A stretch of DNA of 58,000 bases from Cryptomeria japonica (lineage: Eukaryota; Streptophyta; Pinopsida; Cupressales; Cupressaceae), in contig NC_081409.1 in assembly GCF_030272615.1 (NCBI RefSeq), forward strand, positions 240,529,832 to 240,587,831. The letters run 5' to 3'. The notes beneath the pieces are model-generated. The model searched no databases. It was not told the DNA's origin and saw nothing but the letters and a program-made list of their open reading frames with translations. Below, in pieces: positions 10,658 to 21,859 of this stretch (positions are counted from its first letter, which is position 1; every line of letters begins with the position of its first letter). A program made the position numbers and the translations under genes.

Positions 10658-10849
10658 CACTCAAGCCGGACTTGCTATCCTATTGATCTCCCCGACAGTA
10701 CTCAAAATGCAAAAAGGCTAACTAACAAAACCCTAAAAGACCAAAAAACAAACCCTAAAAAGTAAAAAAGAAAGGGTCCCCGTTTGCAATGGGGCGATGT
10801 GTGAAAACGTCACAACAATATCCAACATCAAAAGTTGAAGGAACAGAAT

Positions 10850-12519
10850 GTGTAATTAACATTTGACTTAGCAAGAAGAGCAGAATTGTCAAAGGATAAT
10901 GAAGAAAGTGCAAGTGCAAGTGGAAGCGCCACCTGATCAGCTCACTCCAAAGGTCCCAAGAGGAAGGAGGATCATGAAGAAAAGGTATCATCACGTAAAA
11001 GGCATAAATCAAATTTCGGTCATCCTTCTACTAGTACCACTTCCAGGCATGAAGAAGAAATGAATTCAAGTAAAGGCCATGAGAATCAAAGACTTGAAAG
11101 GGATTTGACTCTTGAGTCATGAGGTGAATGAATCAATGGAATCAACAATCCAGAATGACAGAGGTGAAAGGCGAGACAAAGGATAACAATCACAAGATCA
11201 AGAAGATCCCGCTCCCCACATTCAAGTAAGTGATGAAGATGAAGGAGAAGATAGTGATGGGACAACTTCCCCTCCTAGAGATGAACAATTGCCCGAAGAA
11301 ACACCAGTGGGGGAAGGAAGATCCTCTATCCCAACATGGCTTAAAGAGAGGCTCACCAAAAAAGTAATAGCAGTGGATGAAGAACCATTGGGTGACTTGG
11401 ATAGTCTCCTAAATCAGACTCAAGAAATCACTAAAAGGAAAAAGGCAACAAAGATGTCTAAAGTGATAAGGGATAGTACAAGTTCTTGAGCAATACAAAT
11501 CGCCACTCCAATGGTTGATAAATTCGAAGGTGATATCACAGCAAAAGAGTATGATGTGGAAACTATTGATTTGGGTCCGCCTACCACTAAGCAAGCATTA
11601 GGTGATGTGAATGATTAAGTGAAAACAGTTCATGACATGCTTAGGATGGAAGTAGAAAAGAAAAGGAAACTAGAGAGAGAAGTAGGTGCATGGAGAAATT
11701 ACTTCCAGCAATTCAAGGAGCCATTGAGACAGCATGATCCATCGGTTACACCACCACTACTGCTTCCTCCAGAATCAATGGATCATGCGGAGAAAATAAG
11801 GAATTCAGCACAACTAATGGATGCTTGGATAGACAAATCCTTCAAGTAGGCTAATAAATTTGTAAGAGATATAATGAAGATACTAGATAGAGCTATTAAA
11901 GTTCTTAGGAGAACTCAAGCTCTCGTGACAGCATTTGATACTTTTGTCTACACTAGGGACATCACTATCCCTGTCTTGCAAGTATTAAGGAGGACACCTA
12001 AGCAAATTTTGGTGAAGGAAGGGATATTGAAAGATGGACAGTCACCAAGCTCTCTGCAGTGGGGGAGCTTGCTTTGCATGAGAAAGGTTATCTTTGAGGA
12101 TATCAATAATGGATGCAATCAAGTTGATGAAGAAATCCACCTGATCCATGACAAGATTGTAGAAGTAATGCAAATTATTCTCGAAAAGGAGAAGATGTCG
12201 GAATGAACATAGATATCAGCAATCTGGAAGAAAGGATAAAAGTCATTTTCCATGGAACTAATGGGTCAATCACAGAAAAGCAGCTAGATGACATACATGC
12301 ACTCATGGTACTTGTCAGCAAGACAAGAGATTACGAGCCTGGATGGGATACTACTTTCGTCTCAACCTTTGAAGAAGTTATCTATCTGGAACAGCAACTA
12401 AAGAACCTGCCAGCAGCCCCAAAATAAACGAAATTGAATGCATGATGACTAGGTTCATTGAATTTGCCAAAAGAGAAAAGGAAAAAGGGAACAAAATTTT
12501 AGATGACAACTTGCTGTGA
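10850..12519 (+). pseudogene. Second coding relic of composite element (charged, coiled-coil-like)
   Basis: Successive frame blocks with stops and shifts read LARRAELSKDNEESASASGS, then IPTWLKERLTKKVIAVDEEP, KTVHDMLRMEVEKKRKLERE, AQLMDAWIDKSFK, IKVLRRTQALVTAFDTF, EEIHLIHDKIVEVMQIILEK, and finally FIEFAKREKEKGNKILDDN. The stop lies at 12517-12519, overlapping the start of the 3' LTR. The sequence is rich in Lys/Glu heptad-like helices. I recognise no enzyme domain and no reverse transcriptase. It probably continued the same ORF as 5075-5935 before the inverted LTR landed between them (inference). At least five stops are present. Confidence 0.55.
12471..12491 (+). other. Purine tract (polypurine tract candidate)
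   Basis: AAAAGAGAAAAGGAAAAAGG lies about 20 bp upstream of the 3' LTR start and is at the same time the end of the coding relic (KREKEKG). Its distance from the LTR is larger than usual, so the assignment is tentative. Confidence 0.4.
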
Positions 12520-13470
12520 TCCTATGTGGCAATGCATTTTCTTATTGGAGGTTTCCTCCTCGTAATTTGTGCCAAATGGCTAATGTGTTTGATAATGTTT
12601 ATCTAGATAGGTTTCCTCCTCGTAATTTGTGCCCAATGGCCATTCGTCATACTTGGGAGCACTATATAACCCCACTCATTTTCATTTGTAAGAGATAAGA
12701 GGAGAGACTTAAAGAATTGTTGCTATTTTTGCTATTGGATTAATAAAAACATTGAATAGCGGTGTTTCTATTCAATCCTTGAAGCATTTGCATGATTATT
12801 CATCTTCTCAAATCAAGCTTTGAAATTATTTTAAGTATTTAAGTTGAATGATAGAATGTTGTGTATTCATGGTGGAACTCCTAATCCATACCACTAGCAG
12901 TTTGTTGATTGCAAATTCGCCTTGTGAGGTCAACTAGAATCCTTGAAAGTGCTTTAGTTCAATTGTTATTCAATCATTGATATGCATTTAATTGATGGTG
13001 TCTATGTTTGGTAATGATTTGAAAATCATCTAATTTCCTTAGAAGATTGCATTAGCCTTTGTGGAGTTGTTCTTGCATGTTGAAGCAGAGACTAATAGAG
13101 TTTCATCTAAAGTCATCCTTCATCCTTACATTCTTAGGAGTAGCTTAGTATCTCTCGACCCTCAACTTTTGCATTTTCTTTATTAAATAAGTAGAAGTAG
13201 TAATAGGGAGAAGAACTACATTGCATATCATTCGAGAAGTATTCCTTAGAAGTTAGATATTCATCCCTTAAGAAGTACGTAAGGCCCCTTGGATTGACAG
13301 CAATCACAACGACCAATTGAGCTTATCCACGAGTCGTGACCCGATAATAGAAACCTTGGAGTCTTCCAATTGATCACATAGTTTAGCAATTGGGAAGATT
13401 TTGCTTCAGAGGATAAGATACTTTTGGGTATTTTATTCTGTTTTTGATTGTGCCTAAAAACACATCAACA
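12512..13470 (+). repeat. 3' LTR of composite element
   Basis: Starts TGCTGTGATCC and ends CACATCAACA (959 bp). It contains a 60-bp-spaced duplication of GGTTTCCTCCTCGTAATTTG (12550 and 12610), a CACTATATAACCCC box and an R/U5 region that aligns with the inverse of 6327-7000. Its U3 is only about 150 bp, against 3.6 kb in the inverted LTR, so U3 length varies greatly within one LTR family. Confidence 0.7.
12660..12673 (+). promoter_or_regulatory. TATA box of 3' LTR
   Basis: CACTATATAACCCC is placed about 150 bp after the LTR start and is shared with the related inverted LTR near 7203. Confidence 0.5.
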
Positions 13471-13475
13471 ATAAC

Positions 13476-14161
13476 CTCTTTGCATACTTGTCGATTTGGA
13501 ACTAGGGCAGCGTTAGTTCCAAACCCAAAATCGTCATCATCAAAGTTAGTTGTCTCACTAGAAAGTGTTTCACACTCCTCATGCAACAATGATGGTACAA
13601 CATCATAATCACTAAAGGTGTTCATGTCTACATAAGGTGTGTATCAATCCTAATCTCTAAATCACCCACAAGGAGACTCTTGCAACCTTTACCTGTACCA
13701 CTATTTGGCTCTATTTCATTAGTGCCATTCTATTGAGATAAATTGTATTAGTCGCTTCCTTCTTTGTTGAGGAAGCAAAATCCTAAAAATCAATGTTTTC
13801 AGCTGCAATAGGAGCACCTGAAAATTCAATCTCCTTAGCATCAAAAACATTAGAGACAGTTCCTTTTTCACAATCTATCCTTTTGTGACAATTTGTTCTT
13901 CCTCTAGCCTCTTCACCTTTTTACCTGTGCATGGGCGATTAGGCTCCCAGGACCCTTTGCAAGCAAAGAAAAGTTTTTGTTCCTTAATACATTCTTGCTG
14001 TCCTTCTGAATTTTTTTACTGGAAGAGTTCCTTTCATTAACTTCTGCTTCCTTATGTTTCGATCTTATCACTTTATTACAATGCATCACAATGTCTGGTT
14101 CATTCATAAGTTCGGAGAGTCCTCTTATCAACTCAGAAATTGACTTACCAGAAGTATTCAT
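13476..14161 (-). pseudogene. Decayed ORF of old copia-type element, 5' segment
   Basis: The minus-strand frame starts MNTSGKSISELIRGLSELMN about 50 bp after the primer-binding site, continues VMHCNKVIRSKHKEAEVNER and NKNFSLLAKGPGSLIAHAQ, then breaks. A later block reads MNTFSDYDVVPSLLHEECET, then NRQVCKEV, where the composite element is inserted (13470). Position makes it the gag side of the element, but the sequence is not a recognisable copia gag. It is broken by stops and shifts. Confidence 0.5.
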
Positions 14162-14213
14162 CTTTTCTATCTGTTATACTACTCACAAACTCCACCTGAT
14201 GGCAAGTTCTTAA

Positions 14214-14225
14214 GCTTCTATACCA
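14214..14225 (-). other. Primer-binding site of old copia-type element
   Basis: The minus strand reads TGGTATAGAAGC, one base inside the LTR edge at 14227. It is like the Met-tRNA site TGGTATCAGAGC with two changes. It sets the orientation of the element as minus. Confidence 0.6.
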
Positions 14226-14226
14226 C

Positions 14227-14571
14227 TGTAATATCCAACCCTGATCTAGATATTTTTATACGAGTTTGTCCTTCCGATTTTTTTGTGTTTATACAATTTC
14301 TGATTTTTTTTAATATTTTTTGCATATAAAGGAAATGAAAGCTAGAAAATGAAATTAAACAGATCCTAATACTAAAGGTAAATAACTTCACCAAACCCAC
14401 AAATAAACTAGGACACTGAGCTGCAGAACACTGAGCTATGCACCAAAAGGTCAGCTGAAGAGCCATAGAACACCCTCATAAGAGTCCCCTAATCACCATG
14501 TTAGCCTATGGGGACCAAAGTCATAGGCTAACTTCTAGAAGTATATGATTCTTAAAAGAGGGACATTAGAT
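14227..14571 (-). repeat. LTR of old copia-type element (TGTAATGTCCC family)
   Basis: Read on the minus strand it begins TCTAATGTCCC (decayed TGTAATGTCCC) and contains TTAGCCTATGACTTTGGTCC followed by CCATAGGCTAA and AGGGGAC, the same block as the solo LTR at 33220-34577. It ends GGTTGGATATTACA next to the primer-binding site. At 345 bp it is a shortened or variant copy. It is the right edge of the oldest layer of the nested stack. Confidence 0.6.
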
Positions 14572-15008
14572 CATACCTCATTTAACTGAAAGAAAGCAAT
14601 TTTGTCAAATGTTGCTAACTTAGATTAGAACACAATCCCAGAAATCCACTCTACATTCAAGTGCACAATACAGAAATTTTATCGATACATATATGCTCCT
14701 TATCCTAAACTTCAAATACAATGGATGATTGGCACAAATAACATAGTTTCATCTAACATAATTTATAAAATTTCGTTTATTTCATGAAATTCCTATAAAG
14801 GGTGCACAAACAAGATTGGAGGACAAACAAGATTGGAGGAAGATATGTCATAAACATAATGAAAATAGAAGTTAACCATCTCATAAGCATTAAGAGTACA
14901 GTGGACATCCCTCTCATGAAACTTTAAGAGTGCTCTGATAAGAACTATGTAATAACAAGTCAAATACAAATGGATACATATCCATGATGCTCTAGTAATA
15001 AAGATTAC
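14572..15008. other. Intron sequence, nothing recognised
   Basis: A+T-rich sequence between the old LTR and the REV1 exon 12 donor. No coding frame, repeat or RNA gene seen. Confidence 0.5.
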
Positions 15009-15077
15009 CTTGATGGCATGATTCTACTGCTTCTAATTTCAATACTTGCAGACCGATGCCCCTTACCTCTTTGACAT
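15009..15077 (-). CDS. REV1: REV1 exon 12 (end of PAD, DVKEVRGIGLQV)
   Basis: This 69-bp exon encodes (D)VKEVRGIGLQVLKLEAVES, then CHQ, plus one base. DVKEVRGxGLQVxKLE is a conserved strand at the end of the REV1 PAD. The acceptor is TTACAG and the donor is GTAATC. It ends at phase 1, so at least one more exon is required; none was found between 1 and 15008, which is transposon sequence. Exon 12 is therefore followed by an intron of at least 15 kb. Confidence 0.93.
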
Positions 15078-16186
15078 CTGTAATTCATAAAAAAATCATA
15101 TTCTTAAAACTGCCAGGCAGCCAACTATACAACAATGCTCCTTTAAGTACCATTAATGTTTTAGCCAAAAACCAACAATATATATCGTATATCATAAAAT
15201 TGCTGGAAATAAAACAGCATTTACGATACTGCTAAAACCTTTCTCCATTCATTACTACAACCAAAACATCTACACACTCCAAAAAATAAGAAAACAGAGA
15301 GAACATTAGCCATTAAACTGATGAAAAATATAATTCAACCATCACTAGTTCCCAGATATGCAGTATACAACATCGATCAGACAATTTTTTGGCATCTAAT
15401 ATATGTTTGGTGTTTATGTGTTTAATTGAAAGAAAAGCAACCTTTTGGCAAATGATTTTAAAACCAAAAATCCAAATAAAATGATGGAAAAAACAGCTAA
15501 TTTCTTTTTGATATAGTTTATAGATGAATGGCCTTCTAGATTCTAATTATCAAGTGATAAAGCTGTTTATCAATGAAAAAGGTTGATATTTCATCCTTAC
15601 TCATATTGTCTATCAATCCCTTCTCATGCAATACTAAAAAAGATTAAGATCTTGTGTTGCACAAATCTTTACAAGAAACATGAACAAGAAGAAAAAGTGG
15701 CAGACACAAGATATACATATAGGTTGAGGCAGCAGATTGGCTAAAACTCATATCCCCACAATAAACAGCAGAATTCTATTAATATATCACATGTTTATAC
15801 TTGGACTTTAGCATTACTTTGTCCTGCATGCTCATTTTCAGAGAACATGAATCCAAAAAGATAAAGAGAAGTAAAAACATGTTTTATTGTATATTTTATA
15901 GCTCATTTGTATCATCCAACACGAATCTGAAAAGACAAAGAGGAGAAGTAAAAGCATGTTTTATTATAAATTTTATATCTCACTTTTATCATTGAAATGT
16001 CACCAAGGTGCCTAATGCCCTGTCAATACTTATGGTAATGAATTAAGATGGCAAGATGTGCATCAGTAATATTCAGCAACTAGTAAGTAATACTAGTCAA
16101 TATAATTCGACCATCAAAAACAAAAATGGTTAGCTTATTCAATCTGTGCTGAAAACCTTTGTAGACCAATTTGCATTTGGTCTTCT
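15078..16186. other. Intron 11 sequence, nothing recognised
   Basis: Begins at the REV1 exon 12 acceptor (minus strand TTACAG). A+T-rich, with one weak local repeat (AAAAGAYAAAGAGRAGTAAA with a following ATGTTTTATT at about 15856 and 15930). No supportable gene. Confidence 0.5.
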
Positions 16187-16666
16187 TTAAGTTTTTGGCT
16201 TACACCTTATTTTCAAGCTACAGAGGTTGGTAACAGGCGTTTCTGAATGAAATTCGGGTCCAAGAGCTTTGCACCCATCAAAATAAGCTACAAATGTAGC
16301 TCCACTTTGATTTTGCTCCTCTACCTCATATCACTCTTCTTCTGTTTGTAAGAACTTAGGCAATGGTCTAAATGCTAAACCAGCCATGTTTTTGATGTTT
16401 GCAGAGGCATTCCCTTCACCTCAAGGAGTTTGAACTGATCTTGGGATATTCACATTCTGCATTGTCTTAAAAAGCTGTGTCATAAGGTCCGTCATTTGTT
16501 TCTAGGCTTGGGTCACATTAACAATAATATTATACTGAAATTCTGCTTCGTCATTGTCTGTTTGAACCCTCTTACCTCTTTCCTCTATTTTCATATTTCT
16601 ATTTTTAAACCCTGATTTTGTAACACTCCTCTTTCTCTTTGATAGAATCAAATGCCTCCTTGACAT
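16187..16666 (-). pseudogene. Gag-like retroelement relic
   Basis: One minus-strand frame of 160 codons with three internal stops reads MSRRHLILSKRKRSVTKSGF, EERGKRVQTDNDEAEFQ, KQMTDLMTQLFKTMQNV, NIKNMAGLAFRPLPKFLQ and GATFVAYFDGCKALGPEFH. The basic N-terminus followed by an amphipathic helix resembles the head of a plant retroelement gag (inference; no motif is decisive). It lies inside REV1 intron 11 and has no neighbouring LTR that I can identify. Confidence 0.4.
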
Positions 16667-18079
16667 GGCTGCATTAAAATGTTTATCTGTTGACCCTATA
16701 GGGAGGCAAAATCAAAGCTATGAAACCACCATAATGCCCACTCTTAGTTTTTTGAGATTCCTATCTTTAAAAGAGTCAAGAACTTCTGGAATATGAAAGT
16801 TAGCAGAATATCTACCTAAGGTAAATACAACAGCAACATAGAGTTCAGCTCATTATGAAATGTTTGAGTTTGCTGGTGCAAACAACAATGTATCAAATCT
16901 GTTACTAACAAATTATCATTGAACATTGAGAATATTATTAGAAACAACATTTAGGAATCAAATAACAATGCTATATTTGATAAAAATGAAAGAACTCATA
17001 TGCTGATACAATCTGCTATCATAAATACATACCACAGTGATAGGGCATTATAGGGGTACTGTACTGAGGTCACTCTAACTGCTAGTGAGGCAACAGTGGA
17101 GCATACAAACTCAAAACTAGAAGTACGCTACAATCTTCTCTGTACAAAATGAAATCACCTCAAATAACAAGAGAGTTTTCATCCTCTGCTCTTGACTGGA
17201 AACCAAAGGGGTTTTTGTCCTCTGAATCTCCACACTTTCGAGAGCTTTCATCCTCAAATGCAATAGCTTAAAACAGGTATTCAAACTATGAAAAAAGTTT
17301 TGATTTCATAAAAATTGAATGATCCCTTTTAAGTGACTTGCCTCAATTTTAGTCTCCATTATGGTGCCTTTATTTTGAATTCCCCTTCCCTCCAAAATTG
17401 CTCAATTAAAAATATTTGAATAGAATATTACAGAAGGCCTTATTCTGTTCCTTATATGCAGCCCACTCTACCTAACTAATAATTATATTTAAGATATCAA
17501 TTTCCAATGTTTTCAATTAATATTACTTGGACCAACTTCAACCATTACTGTTAAAATATTTCCTAACATCATCCCTTAGCCTATAGGAAATAAAGTAATA
17601 GGCATTGCGTCTTCCAATTATTTTATTTCTGAAAAGAATACTTGACATGTACTTACAAAAAAATGAATGCTTTTAATATGCTTAAAAAATGGCAAGGGAC
17701 ATCTTAACATCAAGAATGACTATTGTCCCCTACTAAACCTACAAAAGTTTCAATTTTTTTAAAACACAAAAAATTAAAGAAAGGGAGGACAAGGAGTACC
17801 CACAAGGACCCCCACACCCCTTTACAACAACCTTAAACCATTGACAATGATACTAACATCAAAAAGTAAAAAACTGAATCATTTTGCATTTTGTGATAAG
17901 AAGACAAACAAAGAGAATAGCAATGAGAAGACGGGAGCATCAAAACTACATCATTTGAGGTTATTTTACTATCCATTCTTCATCTACACAAATCCTTTTG
18001 AACTTTTTTTTTTTTTTTTTCAAATTTACAAATACTGAGTGTTTTATTTTTGGTTTTTTATTTAATGTTTTCATTTGCA
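16667..18079. other. Intron 11 sequence, nothing recognised
   Basis: A+T-rich, no convincing ORF. Contains a poly-T run near 18005-18020. No structure that would name an element. Confidence 0.45.
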
Positions 18080-18530
18080 GTCGTGTTTTCCCAAAACAAA
18101 AAGCAAATATGAACAGCATTGAGGGTAGTGATGATGAAGAGATTCAGATTCAAAGAGAACTAAAAGCCATTGAGGTACCAGCAGATCTTCTAGATGTGAG
18201 AGTGTTGTAGGTATTATGGGTTCAATGAGCCATTTGAATGACCTTCCAATCTCCTGAAATCTTATGCAAAAGGCCCATTCAATTCTAATGTTTTGCATTC
18301 ACAATTGTGTTTTCCACAAAATATATATATATATATATATATAAGCATCTTCGAGGGTAGTGACGGTGAAGAAGTTGAGATTCAAAAATGAACTAAAAAA
18401 AGCCATTGAGGTTCTAACTGTTCTTCTAGGTCTAGGAGTGTTGTAGGTCCTGTGGGTTCAATAACCAATTTGAATGCACTTCCAATCTATTTAAACCTTA
18501 TACAACGGGGTGATTCAATTCTATAAAACC
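18080..18530 (+). repeat. Tandem duplication (~229-bp unit) with TA microsatellite
   Basis: Copies at about 18080-18295 and 18304-18530 share GTGTTTTCC, AGCATT..GAGGGTAGTGA, AAAGCCATTGAGGT, AGTGTTGTAGGT and GGGTTCAAT in the same order. In the first copy the segment 18109-18210 is an open frame (MNSIEGSDDEEIQIQREL); in the second it is broken. A (TA)n run at 18322-18343 sits at the start of the second copy. Possibly an exon-derived fragment duplicated later; origin unknown. Confidence 0.7.
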
Positions 18531-20591
18531 CCTTTTGCAATTTGCAATAGCCATAAATAAAGACAAGAAATAAAAAAATTCAAAGGGGAATAGAGTTTGG
18601 TTATGTCATTTGTGAAACAATGAATATAGGGGAAGCTACACAAAGGCTTGTTGTCATCCTTTGCATATAGGTCAACAAGAGGTAAAAGGACATGAAAAAA
18701 TAACCTTGGCTAAGAAAGTCAAGGTGTTTATGTTGTTCCTAGAAGATGAGGCAAGAAATGAGGGAGTGTTAGTACAGAATCTACACAATGCAATCTAGTA
18801 TGTCCTTGCCTACCCAAAATGTGAATGTAGAGAATCGGAAAGAAGATAATTCTCCCAAAGGAAAAAGAAGGGTTTAATGTCCCCATTTTTAACATAGAAA
18901 GTCAGCCAACAATAAACAATTTGTGGTCAAGGGAATGGCAAACCTTGAGCACAGATGGCTAGTAAGAAGTAAATGTTCATAGGCAATTAGAAATAAGATA
19001 TTTGGAAAATCATGAAATCTTATGAATAAGACGATTTTCGCAATCACATTATGAGGTATAAGGATCAGTCCAAGATGATGGTCACCTTTCCTAAGAAGGA
19101 TAGTGAGACCATCTCCATTGATTAAGAAAAACAGTATTATATGGGGAAGCTACACATCAAGGAGACAACATGATTGCTACATTCACGACATCAGATAAGG
19201 ATTGCATCATGAATTCCTTTGTGACAATCAATCAGTCATCATCAGCAGATCCATGACTACTTAAGATAAAAGATAATCACAGGACAATCAACATGGCATC
19301 TCAGTTCTACACACTAATCAAAAGTTAAGTCATCGACATAATAACGTTAGCATCGGAACTACCAAACCGGAAGAAAATGATATCTAAGATATAAGAATTG
19401 CCATGAAGATACCAATTATCATATGAGATATGGATCAAGAGTAAGGAGATCGATGAATGGTAAAGAACAAGAAGCAAGGGAGAAATAACCTAGTCTTTAT
19501 TGATAATCAATATGAAGGAAGAATAATCAAAAGATAACTATAATCACCAAGCATGGATGGGAAGATAGCATTAATAATGTTATCTTGATCGCTGGCAATA
19601 TCAATTAATGATAGAGATTATTATGAATTAAGAGACAGCGACTAGTATTATTAATCGGTTTGAGAAAACAAGGGTTTAGTCATCGGTGATAACAGCATCT
19701 TAAGGATCGATAAATGAAGGATTCATATGAAGTGATAGTGCCTTGTATATTGCTGGGTGATATCCATTTGAAGTAGAAGACAATCACTAAAAGTTAGCAT
19801 CAACTAATGATTAACATTCTTAATTCTATTGCCAATTATAATCAAGCATATCTTCATGAAGAGACGCCGATTATGAAAATCTAAACCAATACATGAAATG
19901 GTGCGATTAGGTGGTGATGATGAATAGGCATGAGTCATGTCTTTTGTCACGTGACTTATCATTCCAATTACAAGATATTAGGAGGCATTCAAAATCACTT
20001 CAACCATCATCGAACTTGGAAACTTATTTACTTTGAATCCTTAATTGGATCTGCTCTTGTGAGCATTGGCCAACTTGGCTTATTCGGTTGCAAGCATATA
20101 ATTCCAAATCAGAGACAGTGCCATTGACTGCAAGGAAAGATCGTATATATCAGACACAGCATCAGATTATTGTTGCAAGGTTATATATCCATATTTGAAA
20201 CAACAACCCATATCGCTCTAGGTGATAATATATACCAAACATTGCATGATTTAAGAGGTCATATCAGAGACAGAAGCCGATATTTCTACAAGCACTATTC
20301 ATTGGCTGAATATTGTCGCAGCTATCTCTGGCTGAGCCTTTCTAGGAGTTGGCATTCTTCCTACAGAAGCATTTTGGTTCGAAGGTTAGATAGACATCAA
20401 CAATAGTCGGAGGTCTTCCTATTAACATCGATATTGTGAAGGACAGAGGTGGTGTCGTTTCATTTCATTCCTGTTTGGGCAAGCTCTTACCATTCATAAC
20501 AAAAGTCTATTCCATATCTAAGTTGGGCATATATTTTTTAGGCTTTCTGTAATCACACACTTCCACTCACGGGTAAGCGAGTATTGATTGG
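18531..20591. other. Intron 11 sequence with possible LTR remnant
   Basis: A TTTAATGTCCCC motif at about 18873 resembles the start of the TGTAATGTCCC LTR family, followed by 1.7 kb of non-coding sequence up to the next such motif at 20592. No end, target duplication or ORF confirms an element. Confidence 0.3.
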
Positions 20592-21810
20592 TGCAATGTC
20601 CCCTACTAGGAGGCTACCTATTTCACAAAGGTTGGCATACATTACTATGCATTATTATATTTTAATTCATATTACTAAACTAATGAATGAATTATAATTC
20701 GTAATACATTCAATATTTATTATATTTAGACTAATCTTAACTTCTTTCCTAACCCTAATGAGGGATGGGGATTTACTGTCATAGGGCACTGACACCAATC
20801 TACAAGGAGGCTCCCTCAGGGTTTCAGGCCTCCGTCCTTACCCCATCTTGGGCTCACCATCACTTGTGAGGATTTACCCGCCCCTCCCTACACACACCAA
20901 CTTATCCTCTCATAGGCATTAGCAAAAGATCAAAGTCTAGGCCATTAATATGATAGTCTTTCATGTAGTATAAATGTATTTGAAATTAAGTATGAGTGTC
21001 ATACATATTGCAGTCTACATTAATATTACTATTAAATTCTGCATAAGGACATTATCAAGCTTTATATATTAAGCATACATATTAAGCACATCCGCATGCA
21101 TACTACCAAGAACAAGGATGTTACTGCCTGTAACTTCATAACAGTTATGATCTGATCTGATCGATGCTGATGTCGCTGGATGCTTTTGATTCCTTTCCTT
21201 TATCTATCAATGTGAGGGAGAGGTCACACCTCTTCATCATGTATGCCCTTTGGCAAGAGACACGCCCTTTCACTATGAGCAGCCTTTGAAAGAGTGCAAC
21301 TCTTCATTATTTGTGAACTTTGAAAGGAACACAAACTTTCACAATCGGATCTGCACTTCTTATTTAAATCAGATATGCACTTCTGATTCCCAAATTTATC
21401 CCGTCAAAGGGCCTATACAGTTTTGAATTCTTCATCACTGCTACCTTCAGTGCTCTTCTCATCATCAGTCTTCCTCTTCCCTCAAGAGAATGTTTTGTTT
21501 TCACTCTCGATGTCCATTGCCCGATTGTACACATCGGTGTACGAGGACAAAGGCACTACTTTCATCTTCTTTTGCAGCGAAGGGATCAATCCCTCAGTGA
21601 ACCACCTTCAGATCTGCACTTCTTATTTAAATCAGATATGCACTTCTTATTCCCAAATTTATCCCGTCGAAGGGCCTGTACAGTTTTGGATTCTTCATCA
21701 CTGCTACCTTCAGTGCTCTTCTCATCATTGGTCTTCCTCTTCCCTCAAGAGAATGTTTTGTTTTCACTCTCGATGTTTTGTTTTGTTTTGAAATAGAACT
21801 CATTTCTTTG
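20592..21810 (+). repeat. LTR fragment related to solo LTR 51865-53578
   Basis: Starts TGCAATGTCCCCTACTAGG. A 200-bp stretch around 20990-21160 matches 52265-52430 closely, including ATATTGCA, TCTAC..TTAATATTA, ATTAAATTCTGC, ACATTATC and AACAAGGATGTTACTGCCTG. The right end was not fixed because no GGGGACAT..CA terminus was found, so the copy is probably truncated. It includes a spaced 166-bp duplication. Confidence 0.55.
21348..21776 (+). repeat. Two 166-bp direct copies spaced 263 bp
   Basis: 21348-21513 and 21611-21776 are nearly identical (GATCTGCACTTCTTATTTAA ... CTCTCGATGT). The 97 bp between them (21514-21610) is single copy. Only a few substitutions separate the copies, so the event is younger than the host repeat. 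Confidence 0.85.
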
Positions 21811-21859
21811 GAGCAAAATCTCCATTAAATCAAGTTTTCTGTATTTCCTAAGTACTGTT

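Larger units (their letters stand above)
6327..10817 (-). repeat. 4.5-kb LTR in inverted orientation, carrying satellite array
   Basis: Read on the minus strand it starts TGTTGTGACGTTTTCACAC at 10817 and ends CACGTCAACA at 6327. The termini match those of the composite element, and its last 700 bp (R/U5) align with 12890-13470 in opposite orientation, including the CTAGCAGTTTGTTGATTGCA block. It holds a TATA box near 7203. Most of its length is U3 containing a 33-bp repeat (10528-10657), a 166-bp satellite (8745-10355) and a 65-bp duplication (7668-7797). No target duplication flanks it, consistent with truncation of the element on the left. Confidence 0.7.
3451..13470 (+). mobile_element. 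Composite plus-strand LTR element, nested and rearranged
   Basis: The left end begins TGTTGTGACCATTTCACAAC at 3451 and the right end is CACATCAACA at 13470. Flanks AAAAC (3446-3450) and ATAAC (13471-13475) differ at one base and rejoin a coding frame of the older host element when the insert is removed. Inside lie a gag-like ORF relic (5075-5935), an inverted LTR fragment of a related element (about 5936-10817), a second coding relic (10850-12519) and an LTR at 12512-13470. The left LTR-like region carries 31-bp repeats that the right LTR lacks, so the two ends are not simple copies; recombination or template switching is likely. No reverse transcriptase or integrase domain was seen. Confidence 0.65.

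Noticed and set aside
11289-12427. Possible host gene with several exons
   Set aside because: Frame blocks abut with stops rather than GT-AG introns, and the last block runs into an LTR, so it is a decayed element ORF.
20170-20406. 78-codon frame
   Set aside because: Tyr/Arg/Ser-rich random text in non-coding repeat sequence; no similarity recognised.
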